A stretch of 64,000 nt of DNA. It comes from Gambelia wislizenii. Its lineage: Eukaryota; Chordata; Lepidosauria; Squamata; Crotaphytidae. Shown here one piece after another: positions 11,860 to 22,642 of the stretch. The stretch is taken from assembly GCA_030847615.1 (NCBI GenBank), contig JAUMIR010000005.1:243574645-243638644 (forward strand). The letters run 5' to 3'. A program made the translations under genes and the position numbers. The first letter of the stretch is position 1, and each line of letters opens with the position of its first letter. The notes under the pieces are model-generated. The model was not told the origin of the DNA. It saw only the letters and a list, made by a program, of their open reading frames with translations, and made no database searches.

Positions 11860-12425
11860 TGCAATTCTAGGCTGCATTAATAGGAGTATAGTGTCTAGAT
11901 CAAGGGAAGTAATAGTATCACTCCATTCTGCTTTGGTCAAACCTCACCTGGAATACTGTTTCCAGTTCTGGGCACCACAATTCAAGAAGGATACTGAGAA
12001 GGATGGTGGGAGGTCTGGAAGCCATGCCCTATGATAAGCAGCTTAGGGAGCTGGGTATGTTTAGACTGGAGAAGAGAAGGTTGAGAGCGGACATGACAGC
12101 CATGTTTAAATATTTGAAGGGATGTCATACTGAGGATGGAATAAGCTTGTTTTCTGCTGCTCCAGAGACTAGGACATGGAGCAATGAGTTCAAACTACAG
12201 GAAAAGAGATTCCACCTAAACATTAGGAAGAACTTGCTGACAGTAAGAGCTGCTCAGAATGGAATAGACTGCCTCAGAGTGTGGTGGAGTCTCCTCCTTT
12301 GAAGGACTTTAAGCAGAGGCTGGATGGCCATCTGTCGTGAGGGCTTTGATTGTGTGTTCGTGCAGGCAGAAGCCGATTGGATGGGATGGCGGTTGGGGTC
12401 TCTTCCAGTCCTATGATTCTAGGCT
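11860..12425 (+). mobile_element. CR1 LINE fragment nested in hAT copy 1
   Basis: It encodes the CR1 3'-end protein signature in pieces (FKYLKGCHTEDG, FHLNIRKNLLTVRAAQ) and ends near CCTATGATTCTAGG. The frame is broken after AAQN relative to the copy at 18,270, so it is a dead fragment. Confidence 0.8.
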
Positions 12426-12533
12426 GCATTAGAGCCTGGGAAAGTTACTTTTAGATTACACCTCCCAGAATTCCCCTGCCAGCAACTTTCTCAAGGTCTG
12501 GTTGCATTGTTCCTTTTTCAGCATTCTCTAGCC

Positions 12534-12888
12534 CAGTGGTTCTTAACCTGGGGTTCCCGGTGTCCTCACAGGGGGTCCACATCGGCTTGAAGGCTGCTTG
12601 GCCCACCTCCTCCCTTTAGTGGAGCAGCCACATGACAGGAACCCAGGCAAAGGCTGGCTGCCTTGGCCTGTACATTGCCATTCAATCCACTCCAGCCACA
12701 GACTTGCAGGAAAAAGCAAGAGTGCCTCTGAGGGAAAGTTTAATGGATGGTGTAATTGTATTGTTGTCATCGTCGTTAGTTATTATTATTAGCTATTATT
12801 ATTAGGGTTTAAAATCTTGAGTTAAGTCTTGGGGCAACAAAAGATATTTAAAGGGGGTCCCTAGTAAAGAAAATGTTAAGAACCACTG
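12534..12888. mobile_element. Charlie/SPIN-like hAT MITE with perfect 8-bp target duplication
   Basis: CAGTGGTTCTTAACCTGGGG at the left and GTTAAGAACCACTG at the right are inverted termini. The flanks are CTCTAGCC on both sides (12,526-12,533 and 12,889-12,896). An (ATT)n-like run lies near 12,778-12,806. It is nested in hAT copy 1 and present at the same internal position in copy 2. Confidence 0.9.
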
Positions 12889-13032
12889 CTCTAGCCCAAT
12901 GGCTCTCACATGGCTCTAATGGGATACTGGTGTTTGAGTGACAAATATAAAACCATTGTTCCCAGTAATTTTACTCCAAATTTTTATTTATATTCTTTAT
13001 ATTCTTCTGTTAAAAGAGCTAGAGTGTTGTAG

Positions 13033-13235
13033 AAGTTTCAGCATTGCACTATGACTGTGGAGACCAGGGTTTGAATCCTTACTCAGCCATGAATACCCAC
13101 TGAGTGACCTTGGGCAAGTCACACTCTCTCAGCCTCAAAGGAAGGCAAAAGCAAACCCCCACTGAAAAAATCTTGCCTAGAAAACCCAATGATCGGTTCG
13201 CCTTAGTCAGAAATGACTTGAAGGCACATAGGCAA
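13033..13235 (+). mobile_element. tRNA-derived SINE nested in hAT copy 1
   Basis: GTGGAGACCAGGGTTTGAATCC (B-box like), CCTTGGGCAAGTCACACTCTCTCAGCCTC, AATCTTGCCTAGAAAACCC, and the BovB-like tail AGAAATGACTTGAAGGCACA. Same position as 19,615-19,812 in copy 2. Confidence 0.85.
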
Positions 13236-14026
13236 ACACACAAATTCCTTTTGCAGATTGAACTCAGTTGGCAGCAAGGGGAGGAAACTGAAGACCAAGG
13301 GGGGAAGGGAAGGAGGGGAGGGAAACAAGGACATGTTAAGAGCAGCTGGAAAGATGGGGTGGAGGGGATATATGTGGAGTGTGGCTGCCCAATGGGGACC
13401 CTTGGAAGGCAGAAGAGGGGGGCACCCTTCTTCCCGGTAGAGACAGGAGAAGGAGAGAAGAGAGATCAGACAAGAAAGAGACAAGAAGGAAGGGAAAGAA
13501 AGGAAGGAAGGAGCCCTTTCCGAAGGGGGAAGGAACCACCCTTTCCCTGAGAGAGCAGGGGAGAAAGAGAGGGAAAGAGAAGACCCTCACACTTCCCTCC
13601 CAGCCCCCCCCTCTCTCACACACACACTCAACCCTCTCTAACATAAATAGGAGCACACGCCTGGCTTGTGTTTTGAGGATCCCCTGGGAGGAGGGGGGCG
13701 AGGGAGCAGCAAACTCCTCCCAGCTTCATCCACATGGAGGACAGCTTGTCCTGCTCCGTGGGGGCAGAGGAAGGAAGGAGGAAGGAGATACTGCTTTAAA
13801 AAAAAGGCCCTATAGTCACTTCTATGTGCTTCAAGCCCACTGGAGGTTTTTGGCTTGGTCTCTTGCTCGCTCTTTCTCTCTTTCTCTTTCCAGTTTTTGC
13901 AGGAGGAGGGTTAGGAGCCCCCCCTGCAGTTTGCCCTGCTGGTGGGGGCAGAGAAGGAAGGGAGGAAGAAGACAGGAGACAGGAGACACTGCTTTTACAA
14001 AAAAAGGCCAGCAGGAGGTTTTTGCC

Positions 14027-14028
14027 TT

Positions 14029-14072
<44 letters not shown>
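14027..14072. repeat. (CT)n microsatellite
   Basis: An uninterrupted CT run directly beside the palindrome at 14,073. It produces spurious Ser-Leu open frames. Confidence 0.95.
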
Positions 14073-14074
<2 letters not shown>

Positions 14075-14405
14075 GAGATTTTCAGACAGGCAAAAATCGC
14101 CCCTTGCCGCGCGAGCAGCCTCCCGAAACTGCTGCGCGGCAAGGGTCTTTTTCGGACGACGCTGTGCCTCTAGCGAAGCCGTCCGTGTCACTTCCGTGAA
14201 GCTTGGGACGGCTCCGCGTCATATTTCAATCACGGGCAGCCTCCGTGCTTGAAATATGGCGCGGAGCCGTCCCAAGCTTCACGGAAGTGACACGGACGGC
14301 TTCGCTAGAGGCACAGCGTCGTCCGAAAAAGACCCTTGCCGCGCAGCAGTTTCGGGAGGCTGCTCGCGCGGCAAGGGGCGATTTTTGCCTGTCTGAAAAT
14401 CTCCT
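14073..14405. repeat. 333-bp GC-rich near-perfect palindrome
   Basis: 163-base arms (14,073-14,235 and 14,243-14,405) around a 7-base centre. AGGAGATTTTCAGACAGGC at the left pairs with GCCTGTCTGAAAATCTCCT at the right; only a few mismatches. The CpG-rich arms contain CTTTTTCGGACGACG, GCCGTCCGTGTCACTTCC and GCGTCATATTTCAA. No open frame is meaningful here; both strands read nearly the same peptides. Confidence 0.95.
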
Positions 14406-14509
14406 ATGTCTCCCTCCTGTTTTTGCAGGAGGAGGGTTAGGATGGGGGCCCCTGTGGCTGTGGGGCCCACCACAGATGTGGATTTTGTGGTTCACTTAAA
14501 CTGGCCCTG

Positions 14510-14690
14510 CATGGTTGCATCCTACAGACTCCTGGGCTTTGTAGTTTCATGAAGTAGCTGATTAAGAATTTTAATTATCTTTTCCTGCAAACTCCAGGAA
14601 CCTTACAAATCCCAAATCATGTTGCCATGGCAGTTAAAGGGGAAACATAGTGCCACAATTGTGTAGTGTAAAAGGACCCTGGGCCAGAGT
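14510..14690. mobile_element. Right part of the P2 MITE split by hAT copy 1
   Basis: CATGGTTGCATCCTACAGACTCCTGGGCTTTGTAGTTT and TTGCCATGGCAGTTAAAGG...TGTGTAGTGTAAAAGG continue the element begun at 11,278. Confidence 0.85.
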
Positions 14691-14952
14691 GGACAAAGGA
14701 ACATGGAAATGGTCATTCATTTTAGAGCCTGGAAGGTTACTTTTAAAAATCCATTCCCATTGCTTTATAGTGTTTAGTTTTTCAAGTAATTCCATGTGAT
14801 ATGTTACAATGTTGAAAAAGTAAGTTGTTGTATTGCTTGTTATCTGTCACTTTAAAAAAAATAGGATTGATAATAGAATGGTATACAACTTGAAATTTCA
14901 TGTGCCCCAGAATGCCCCTGAAAAATTATTTAAATGTTAGTGCTGCGGTTGC

Positions 14953-15300
14953 ATACCCTCCAACACACAAAAACCAGGACATGTGTGGCCAAGCAACATC
15001 AGAATGTGACCAAGATGGCAAAAGTTATTAATGAGGATAAACACACGAGCTAGGGGAAGCTGCAGCAGTTTGCTTTTGTCTGAATCTACTGGGAAGAGCA
15101 AGATTCCACCTCTTCCTCTCTGCTGAGTTAATTGAGTGCAAAATACTTTTGTACTTTTAACTCATTTTGCACAAATTAAAGTATGCAAAAACTAAAGGGG
15201 AAAGTGAAAGGAGGGGAGAGAAACTGGGACATTTTAAAAGCAGCTGGAAAGTGAAATGACGGAGGATTAATTAGGACTGTCCCTGCCAAATCAGGACAGC
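14953..15300 (+). mobile_element. CCCTCCAAC-ended DNA transposon (non-autonomous)
   Basis: Starts ATACCCTCCAACACACAAAAACCAGGACATG and continues with the shared body (GTTATTAATGAGGA, GCAGCAGTTTGCTTTTGTCTGA, GACTGTCCCTGCCAAATCAGGACAG). The right terminus is truncated. Confidence 0.75.
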
Positions 15301-15457
15301 ATTCTGTTGTCTTTTGGGGGAGTTGCAGTTCCAAAAATGGTAACTATTCCAAGCCCTTCTTCTAACACTCCACCATCTTACAGAGATAAGATAACAAATG
15401 AAGCAGGAGCCTCCATTGATTTGAACACAGGGCCTCCCTGACCTTAGAGATTATCAC

Positions 15458-16061
15458 ACACTGAAAATATCCCAGGACAGGGACGACAGGAGATCACTAA
15501 AAGGCTTACCTTTTAGATGATGTAATCCCTGTCCTGGGATGCTCCCGTTCTGCTCCTGTTCTTTCCCTGCTTCCTCTTATTCATGGGAAAATTCGTGAAT
15601 AAGAAGCCCATTCTGTTATTATAACGGAATGACGAGCGAGTGAACAGGGGACCTGTTATGATGGCAAGATGAGATCGTGATGTGACATCAGCAGGAGGTC
15701 CATGCCGAAGACTTCCAGATTTGATTGGGACAGCCGGGTAAGTGACACCCTTCCCCCCTCTCCCTGGGTTACTTGGGGGTTTTTTTCTATGTTTTGGGGC
15801 TTGGTTTTCTTTCTTGACATTTGGTTGGGTTTTTTTAAAAAAAAATTCTCGCAAAAATGAGAGGGATTTGGCTTCACTGCAGTAAAAGCAGCTTTACGAC
15901 AGCTGCATTTACTGCAGTGAAGCTGAGGGGAGGGGGAGCCATTTCTCTCCCACTTTAAGGTAAGTGTTTGAAAAAAAATTGTTTTAGTGTTACAGGGGTG
16001 GGAGTGGGTTGGGAGGGGGGTAGCAGGACAGAAATAGTTTCCAGGGACCTGTGTGATAATC
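15458..16061. mobile_element. TTATCACACA-ended DNA transposon, about 600 bp
   Basis: TTATCACACACTG at 15,460 pairs with CTGTGTGATAAT near 16,050. It is related to copies at 30,446, 44,013 and 58,040, which share GATTATCAGA-like ends and a GTAAGT-like GC-rich middle. Superfamily undetermined. Confidence 0.6.
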
Positions 16062-16087
16062 TCCCTTGTGAAATTAACCCTGGGCTT

Positions 16088-16685
16088 TTCTAGACGGGGC
16101 AATATAATGTGGATTGGTGTGCAGTAATGCCAATTTGCAGCAGCATTCATTTGTCTTCACGGTTTTTTGGCAAGATCGCTGGTATGCAAAGCTATTCATC
16201 TTTTATGTCAACACAGGCGTATCTGTGAATTACTTGCATGTTTATTCTCCACAAGTTGTCACCGGTGAAGAGTATTTTTTTACAGCAAATTTAAGGTATG
16301 TAAGTGTGACCTTCCCCTTAAATAAATTTTTCAAAAGTTGTTTTGTCGCCTCAGTGCAGATCACTACCACAAAAAACCAACATGGCAGCTCTTGCCACTT
16401 TGTTGCCGCCCCCCTCCCATGTGCATGTCCGATCAATCAGTATTTCACTTCCGCTCTTACCGGGAATGTGTTGCAATTCAAATTGGTTGCCCTGATAAGC
16501 AGGAATGTGCATTTCCCTCCCATTGTTTTAAAAAAGTTAGGAAAGCTGCAAAGGTTTTTCCCGTGCGGTATATGGCATTTTTGGCCCCCTCCTTCAGAAT
16601 AAGGTGAACCAATGTGGGATCCCATTTGGATAAAATGTATTCTCAAATTCTATGAGGAGTATTTTCACCATTTAGACAAGTCCCC
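16088..16685 (-). mobile_element. MITE of the TGTCTAGA-TGG family, copy B (inverted)
   Basis: TTTCTAGACGGGGCAATATA at the left; TATGAGGAGTATTTTCACCATTTAGACAAG at the right. Read on the minus strand it has the family body, including GGGAAATGCACATTCCTGCTTATC and CTGATTGATCGGACATGC. Both ends are present, about 600 bp. Confidence 0.8.
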
Positions 16686-17433
16686 TATAGAAAGTGTGTG
16701 TTATTACTGTCCACCCCCTGAGAAAAATAGCTAATTTTAAAGCACAAATGGCTTGGAAACTACCTATCCCCCCCCCTTCTCTGTGATAACATGAATTTTG
16801 ACTTGAGGAGGAAAGCTAAGAAACACTGCTGCTTCTCTTCTCCAGGGCAATTTATATTCAAGCCTTTTTTTGTTAGAATCAAGCAGATGTATTTCATTAT
16901 CCATCCAGGCTGCTGGAAAGGGCACAAGCCTGATTAACCTCAGCCTTTTGCCTATTTTTCTTCTAGACGGACTTATTTATTGTCCTCACATAAGATCTTA
17001 TTCAAACCCATCAGCAGAGACAGCCTGGCCTGGCCAACTAGCCTCAGCCAGCCTTGCAGGAAGAAACATCTTTTTCTGCACTGATCCAGACTAAATTATG
17101 CAAAATGAATAGGCAGAACTATACCCAAAAGAGGGGGGAAGTCCTAATAAAAGCTCTTTCCGTGACAGAGAGTTATCATCTCCTATTTCCTTAAACATCA
17201 GGGTGCAGCAAATGGAGGCACTGTATTCCTGTAATTGTTCTACATCACAGGACAAGTGCAGGAAGGCCAAGGCTGGAGGCTGGGTGACTGATTTTTGTGT
17301 GAATGTGGAGCTCTCCTATTACATTTTAGAGCTAGGAAGGAAGTCTTTTCTAGACAAGATTATTTAATGATTCTGAGGTCCTCTTTCCTCACTTCCACAT
17401 CTTCCTCTGTACTCTCTGCCTTAGCTTTGCACA
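16686..17433. other. No gene recognised
   Basis: Non-coding; two C-tracts near 16,770. No exon-like frame with splice sites was seen. Confidence 0.5.
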
Positions 17434-17729
17434 CAGATAAACCCCGTATCCGTGGAGGATATGTTCCTGGACTTACTGTGTATATTGGAAACCATGAATA
17501 ATAGTGAACCCTATTAAAATGAATGACCTCTGGCCCAAGCATACCATAGAGTCGTGCTGGAGATGCCTAGAGAGAACACCTCTCTTGGCATCTTCTTAGG
17601 TCCTCCAGCAGAAGCATACCACAGTCATGCTGGAGGACCTAGAAGATATCTAGAGAGAGACCATATTTTTTTCGGACATGGGCAAGTGAATCCACGGATA
17701 TGGGTCCCACAGATATGGGGGTCCATCTG
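17434..17729. mobile_element. Tigger-like MITE
   Basis: CAGATAAACCCCGTATCCG to GATATGGGGGTCCATCTG followed by TA. It contains an extra internal inverted duplication (CCTCCAGCAGAAGCATACCA and ATGCTGGAGGACCTAGAAG). Confidence 0.75.
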
Positions 17730-17894
17730 TATACATCTTCTATTCCTCAGTGCTTTCTTTATCAAACCTTGTTGTGCAATATTGCTGTTCCAGTGTATCA
17801 CTCAGGGCCGGTTTAAGGAATTTTGGGGGCCCCATATGTTTATCTCAGGTCAATGTAACCTAACGTATTCACAGTACAGGATGGTCAGATTTAA

Positions 17895-18125
17895 CAGCAG
17901 GACCCCCGTATCCATGGATTCATTATCCATGGGACACAAAACAGCAGACCCTACCATAGAGTCTTCCTAGAAAATGCATCCTCCCTAGCTATTTTCTAGG
18001 CCCTCCAAGACAGCTCTATGGTATTTTAAACCAGAAGGCCCATTATTTTCAATGGTGTTCACGATTAGTTTTCAGAATCCATGCTCGCACAGAACCAATC
18101 TCCAGTGGATAAGGGGGGCTTACTG
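17895..18125. mobile_element. Tigger-like MITE nested in hAT copy 2
   Basis: CAGCAGGACCCCCGTATCC to GGGGGGCTTACTG then TA; counterpart of 11,454-11,684. Confidence 0.82.
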
Positions 18126-18269
18126 TATTACATAATTTGCCACCAATAATTTAGTTTAAAAACTATGTTATAGGCACTAATAAAATATTTTTTGTTAATT
18201 AACAATTAATGTAATGGTGTAGATTTCCTCAAAAAAAAAAAAAAGAAAAAGAAAAGAAAGTAGACTACA

Positions 18270-18913
18270 AGCTAAACATGAGTTAGTAGTGTGATGCAGC
18301 AGCAAAAAATGCCAATGTGATTCTAGGGTGCATTAATAGGAGTATAGTGTCTAGATCAAGGGAGGTAATAGTGCCACTGTATTCTGCTTTTGTCAGACCT
18401 CACCTGGAAGACTGTGTTCAGTTCTGGGCACCACAAATCAGGAAGGGAATTGAGAAGCTGGAATGTGTCCAGAGGAGGGCAACCAAAATGGTGGGAGGTC
18501 TGGAAGCCATTATGCCCTATGAGGAGCAGCTTGGGGAACTGGGTATGTTTATTCTGGAGAATAGAAGGTTGAGAGGTGACATGAGAGCCATGTTTAAATA
18601 TTTGAAGGGATGTCATACTGAGGATGGAGCAAGCTTGTTTTCTGCTGCTCCAGAGACTAGGACATGGAGCAATGGGTTCAAAGTACAGGAAAAGAGATTC
18701 CACCTAAACATTAGGAAGAACTTGCTGACAGTAAGAGCTGCTCAGAAGTGGAATGCACCGCCTGGGAGTGTGGTGGAGTTTCCTTCTTTGGAGGTTTTTA
18801 AGAGAGGCTGGATGGCCATCTGTCGCGAGGGCTTTGATTGTGTGTTCCTGCAGGGCAGAAGTTGATTGGATGGGATGGCGGTTGGGGTCCCTTCCAGCCC
18901 TATGATTCTAGGC
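18270..18913 (+). mobile_element. CR1 LINE fragment nested in hAT copy 2
   Basis: A 182-codon open stretch at 18,317-18,865 carries CR1 C-terminal features (RATKMVGGLEAI, FKYLKGCHTEDG, FHLNIRKNLLTVRAAQKWN), then CCCTATGATTCTAGG. It is a retrotransposon remnant, not a host gene. The reading frame is better preserved than in copy 1. Confidence 0.85.
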
Positions 18914-19023
18914 TGCATTTAGAGCCTGGGAAAGTTACTTTTGGATTATACCTCCCAGAATCCCCCTGCCATCACCCTTCTCAAGGTCTGGTTGCATTGT
19001 TCCTTTTCCAGCATTCTCTAGCC

Positions 19024-19466
19024 CAGTGGTCTTTAAACAGAAGCTGGATGGCCATCTGTCAGGGATGCATTGATCGTGATTTCCTACATGGCAGGAGGTT
19101 GGACTGGATGGCCCTTGTGGTCTCTTCCAACTCTACAATTCTATGATTCTATGATACCCTCACAGGGGGTCCACAAAGGCTTGAAGGCTGTTTGGCCCAC
19201 CTCCTCCCTGTAGTGGAGTAGCCATGTGACAGGAACCAAGACAAAGGCTGGCTGGCTTGGCCTGCACATTGCCACTCAATCCACTCCAGCCACAAACATG
19301 CAGGAAGAAGCAAGAGTGCCTCCGAGGGAAAGGTTAATGGATGGTGTAATTGTATTGTTTTTGTTGTTAGCTATTATTATTAGGGTTTTAAATCTTGAGT
19401 TAAGTCTTGGGGCAACAAAAGATATTTAAAGGGGGTCCCTAGTAAAGAAGAAGTTAAGAACCACTG
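19024..19466. mobile_element. hAT MITE in copy 2, start overwritten by a CR1 tail
   Basis: Begins CAGTGGTCTTT, switches at once into a CR1 tail (GGTTGGACTGGATGGCCC ... TCTATGATTCTATGAT, to about 19,156), resumes at ACCCTCACAGGGGGTCC and ends GTTAAGAACCACTG. The left flank CTCTAGCC is the same as in copy 1. Confidence 0.8.
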
Positions 19467-19614
19467 CTTAGCCCAATGGCTCTCACATAGCACTAATGGG
19501 ATACTGGTGTTTTAGTGACAACAATAAAACCATTGTGCCCAGTAATACTACTCCAATGTTTTATTTATATTCTTTATATTCTTCTGTTAAAAGAGCTAGA
19601 GTGTTGTAGAAGTT

Positions 19615-19812
19615 TCAGCATTGCACTATGACTGTGGAGACCAGGGTTTGAATCCTTACTCAGCCATGAATACCATCTGGCTGACTTTGGGCAAGTCACA
19701 CTCTCTCAGCCTCAAAGGAAATCAAAGGCAAACCCCCTTTGAACAAACCTTGCCTAGAAAACCCCATGATAAGTTTGCCTTAGTCAGAAATGACTTCAAG
19801 GCACATGGGAAA
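19615..19812 (+). mobile_element. tRNA-derived SINE nested in hAT copy 2
   Basis: Counterpart of 13,033-13,235: GGTTTGAATCC B-box-like, TTGGGCAAGTCACACTCTCTCAGCC, AGAAATGACTTCAAGGCACA. Confidence 0.83.
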
Positions 19813-19949
19813 ACACACACAATTTCCTTTTGCAGGTTGAACTCAGTTGGCAGCAAGGGGAGGAAGCTGAGAAGAAAGGGGGAAAGGGAGGGGAGAGGAA
19901 CCAAGACAGGTCAAAAGTAGCTGGAAAGATGGGCTGGAGGGGATCTATG

Positions 19950-20125
19950 TGGAAGGAAGGAAAGGGAAGGAAGAAAGTAAGAAAAAAGAAAGAAAGAAGG
20001 AAGGGAGGAAGGAGAGAGAGAGACAAAAAGTCAGAAAGAAGGAAGGCAAAGAAAGAAGGAAGGAAGGAAGGGGAGAGGGGGGGATAAGAAAGAAAGAAGG
20101 AAGGAAGGAAAAAAAGAAGCCTTTT
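19950..20125. repeat. Purine-rich GGAA/GAAAG tract
   Basis: About 175 bases of almost pure purine on the plus strand; gives spurious Lys/Arg/Glu-rich open frames. Confidence 0.9.
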
Positions 20126-20445
20126 CTGAAGATAGAGCAGGGGAGAACAAGAGATGACCCCCCTTCCCTCCCCCCTTTCTCTCACACACACACTCACCCC
20201 TTTTGACGATGATGATCGGGGAAGAGGGGGGAGGGAGCAACAAACTCCCTCCAGAATCAGCCACACAAAGAAAGCTCCATCTTTCTCTTTTGCTTTAGCT
20301 TTCTAGTTTGGGAGACGCTGGTTGTTGTTTTTTAAAGCCAGTAGGAGGTTTTTTCAGGAGGAGGGTTAAGTCAGGATGGGGCCCCTGCCCGTGTGCCCCC
20401 CCCCCCGGCAGATGCTGATTTGGCAGTATGGTTAAGCCAGCCCTG

Positions 20446-22167
20446 CTATCACTACAAATTATCCCTTGTAGTCATGAGAAATGTATTAATCATGATTGTG
20501 TGGAGTTTCTCTGACCTCCACCTGCATTTTTTCCCCTGTCCTTGTTTTGTATTTCTGGTTGCAAGACTTTGAATTTTCCTCCCATCCTGAAATCCATGCA
20601 GTTTTAAAACATATTTTCCCTCTAACCTGTGTATTTATTTGTGCAATTTACCTACCGTATGTTTCTGTATAATCCCCCCCCGCAATTATGCCACCCCAAA
20701 ACCAGCGAGGATGGATTTTCTGTTAGAGTCAGCATACCTATACTCGTTAACTGCCAGTTTGGAGTATGGTGACATCCTGCTAGCTTGTTTTACCATACCC
20801 GATCTCTTGCTACATCAATTTAAGCTACAGCCATTTTTTTTTTGCCTTCCCTTTCTCCCCTCCATTAGACCATGTATGTGAGTATGCACAAATATCGTAA
20901 ATAGACCTACTTTAATATGCTTTATAAAGAAGACTAAACTTGTTTCTTTTTTTCTGCTAGATCCTGTATGTGAGAAAGAGAGCTGGGCATAGGACTGGTT
21001 ATTGTTCAGCTTCTGCCTTGCCAGTTGATTACTCTGAATAAGACATAAACTTCTATCTCTCACATTTCCCATCCTCTACAGACCTTCTTTTGGGAGTGTG
21101 TAGGAAACTGCATGTGGAGTGCAGAATTGCCCCTCTCAGTTCTACTGGATTCTGCCCTTGGAGCCAGCCCCATGTATCTATCCTTTTTACAGTCATGGTC
21201 TAGAATAGATGTCTTTCACCTTGCCAGAGCCTGCACTGATTCACAGCCAACAACAGGCAATCCATTTTTAAACATTACATTCCTAACAATTTTTTTTTGC
21301 AAAACAAATCATAAAATGCAAAAATCATTAGAAAATGTCTAAACAGTTTTATAATTTTGTTCAATGTGTGTGTGGCTTTTAATATTTTAAATGTTTGATT
21401 TCAAGAACAAAATAAATGAAGATTTATCTTTCTCCATAATCGGAGGTAGGAGACTAGCTTAGAAACTGCAAGACAGGCTGCTTGGAACACACAGTTCTGT
21501 CCTCCCAACATGAGAAAATCCCCAGGCAGAACTTGGACAAGTCACTTCTTGGACTACTGATCCCAGAATCCTCGAGCAAGCATAGCTCCTGCAGGTTGTA
21601 GTCTAGAAAGAAACTTTTCCAAGCTCTGTGAATGGGGGAACGGGTTGCCCCTTCTGTCTGCTTCTATGCCACTTAACATCTAGTACCCAGGTCAAATGCT
21701 TCATTCTGCCTAACAGACTACAGCACTACATCAGTATTCTCCCCCCCCCCCACATGTGAATTCAAAAGAGATTATTTCATGAAACAAATGGATCCTGGCA
21801 CTTATTGTGTTTTGAACTTGTCCTCTTCGCAAAGTTGTAGCAGGTAGATCATAGCTAAGCAGAATGGTATTAATTTATTCAACCAGCAGAATGGAGATGA
21901 CTGTCAAGCTGAAGATGTCCAAAATCAAATTTCAAGACAGTGACTATGGACACTCGAAATAGGATTTGAGCAATAATTACTGAAGAGGTCAGTGTGAGAG
22001 GCAGGCATTCTGTTTTGTCATCCCTTGCGGAATGAGAGGTACTGAAGACTGCTGAAGACAGCTAGAAATAATGAAACACAAATGATACCTTTATAGAGGC
22101 TAAGGGTATTTTTAAAAAATCAGGATGTCCCCAGCTCATATTTCACTCCTGTCATTAACAAGGTACA
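20446..22167. other. No gene recognised
   Basis: Mostly unassigned. A MITE end resembling TACCGTATGTTTCTGTATAATCC starts near 20,653 and a C-tract lies at 21,740-21,750. The 20,815-21,072 minus open frame was considered and rejected as a transporter tail. Confidence 0.5.
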
Positions 22168-22380
22168 AGCCAGCATGGCATAGCGGTTTGAGTGTTGGAC
22201 TAGGACATTCAAATCCCCACACAACCATGGAAACCCACTGAGTGGCCTTGGGCAAGTCACACACTCAGCCTAAGAGGAAAGCAATGGCAAATCTCCTCTG
22301 AACAAATCTTGCCAAGGATACCACATGATAGGTTTGCCTTAGGGTTGCCATAAGTCAGAAATAACTTTTGCATGCAACAG
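22168..22380 (+). mobile_element. tRNA-derived SINE with BovB-like tail
   Basis: GCATGGCATAGCGGTTTGAGTG head, CCTTGGGCAAGTCACAC, AATCTTGCCAAGGATACC, and the tail TTGCCATAAGTCAGAAATAACTT. Nearly full length. Confidence 0.85.
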
Positions 22381-22485
22381 CGAAAGTTAACAAGGTACGC
22401 TTATTCTTCAGACTTAGTGTTCCATCTACAACATGGATATAACCTCAGTCTTGCTGCAAAGATTACTGGCACAGCATTGATATTA

Positions 22486-22642
22486 CAGTGGGCCCTCCTC
22501 AGATTGTTGCTGCACACCTATAATGCGGCACCCATAACTAAAATGGTGCTCATTGATTAATATGGGACTCAATCATCTGTGTTTTTGCTATCCGTGTGTG
22601 TGTGTTTGGAACCAAACCCCTGTGGATACAGAAGGCCCACTG
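22486..22642. mobile_element. Tigger-like MITE, short
   Basis: TA then CAGTGGGCCCTCCTC; the right end GAAGGCCCACTG is followed by CA. Internal GGAACCAAACCCCTGTGGATAC matches the Tigger signature. Confidence 0.75.

Larger units (their letters stand above)
11337..14509 (+). mobile_element. Composite hAT-type element, copy 1 (3,173 bp)
   Basis: The termini are CAGGGCTGGTTTAAGG and CTTAAACTGGCCCTG, flanked by the 8-bp duplication CATGGTTA/CATGGTTG, the hAT hallmark. No transposase is visible, so it is non-autonomous. Inside are a Tigger-like MITE (11,454-11,684), a CR1 piece (about 11,860-12,425), a second hAT MITE (12,534-12,888), a tRNA-derived SINE (about 13,033-13,235), GA-rich tracts, a (CT)n run and a 333-bp palindrome. 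The same set except the palindrome recurs in copy 2 at 17,813. Long open frames at 13,100-14,250 are low-complexity or palindrome artefacts. Confidence 0.88.
17813..20445 (+). mobile_element. Composite hAT-type element, copy 2 (2,633 bp)
   Basis: CAGGGCCGGTTTAAGGAATTTTGG at the left and GGTTAAGCCAGCCCTG at the right, with the 8-bp duplication GTATCACT/CTATCACT. It carries the same nested Tigger, CR1, hAT MITE and SINE in the same order as copy 1, plus an extra CR1 tail (about 19,025-19,156) replacing the start of the nested hAT MITE. A GGAA/GAAAG-rich tract replaces the (CT)n and palindrome region. Confidence 0.88.

Noticed and set aside
13104..14252. Several long overlapping open frames on both strands, up to 264 codons
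   Set aside because: They run through GA-rich and CT-rich simple sequence and the palindrome inside the hAT element; low-complexity Lys/Arg/Ser/Leu peptides with no domain.
18317..18865. 182-codon plus-strand frame
   Set aside because: It is the C-terminal remnant of a CR1 LINE within a hAT element, not a host gene.
19796..20266. 156-codon minus-strand frame
   Set aside because: Translation of the purine tract on its pyrimidine strand; Ser/Phe/Leu/Pro low complexity.
11337..20445. Segmental duplication of the 11.3-14.5 kb block to 17.8-20.4 kb
   Set aside because: Each block has its own 8-bp target duplication and homology stops exactly at the termini, so two transposition events explain it better.
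20815..21072. Minus-strand frame with GSSRKKE that faintly resembles the GAT1 tail and follows a ctgtag
   Set aside because: No stop at the expected PDZ end, the frame continues into unrelated sequence, and similarity is only a few residues; likely chance.
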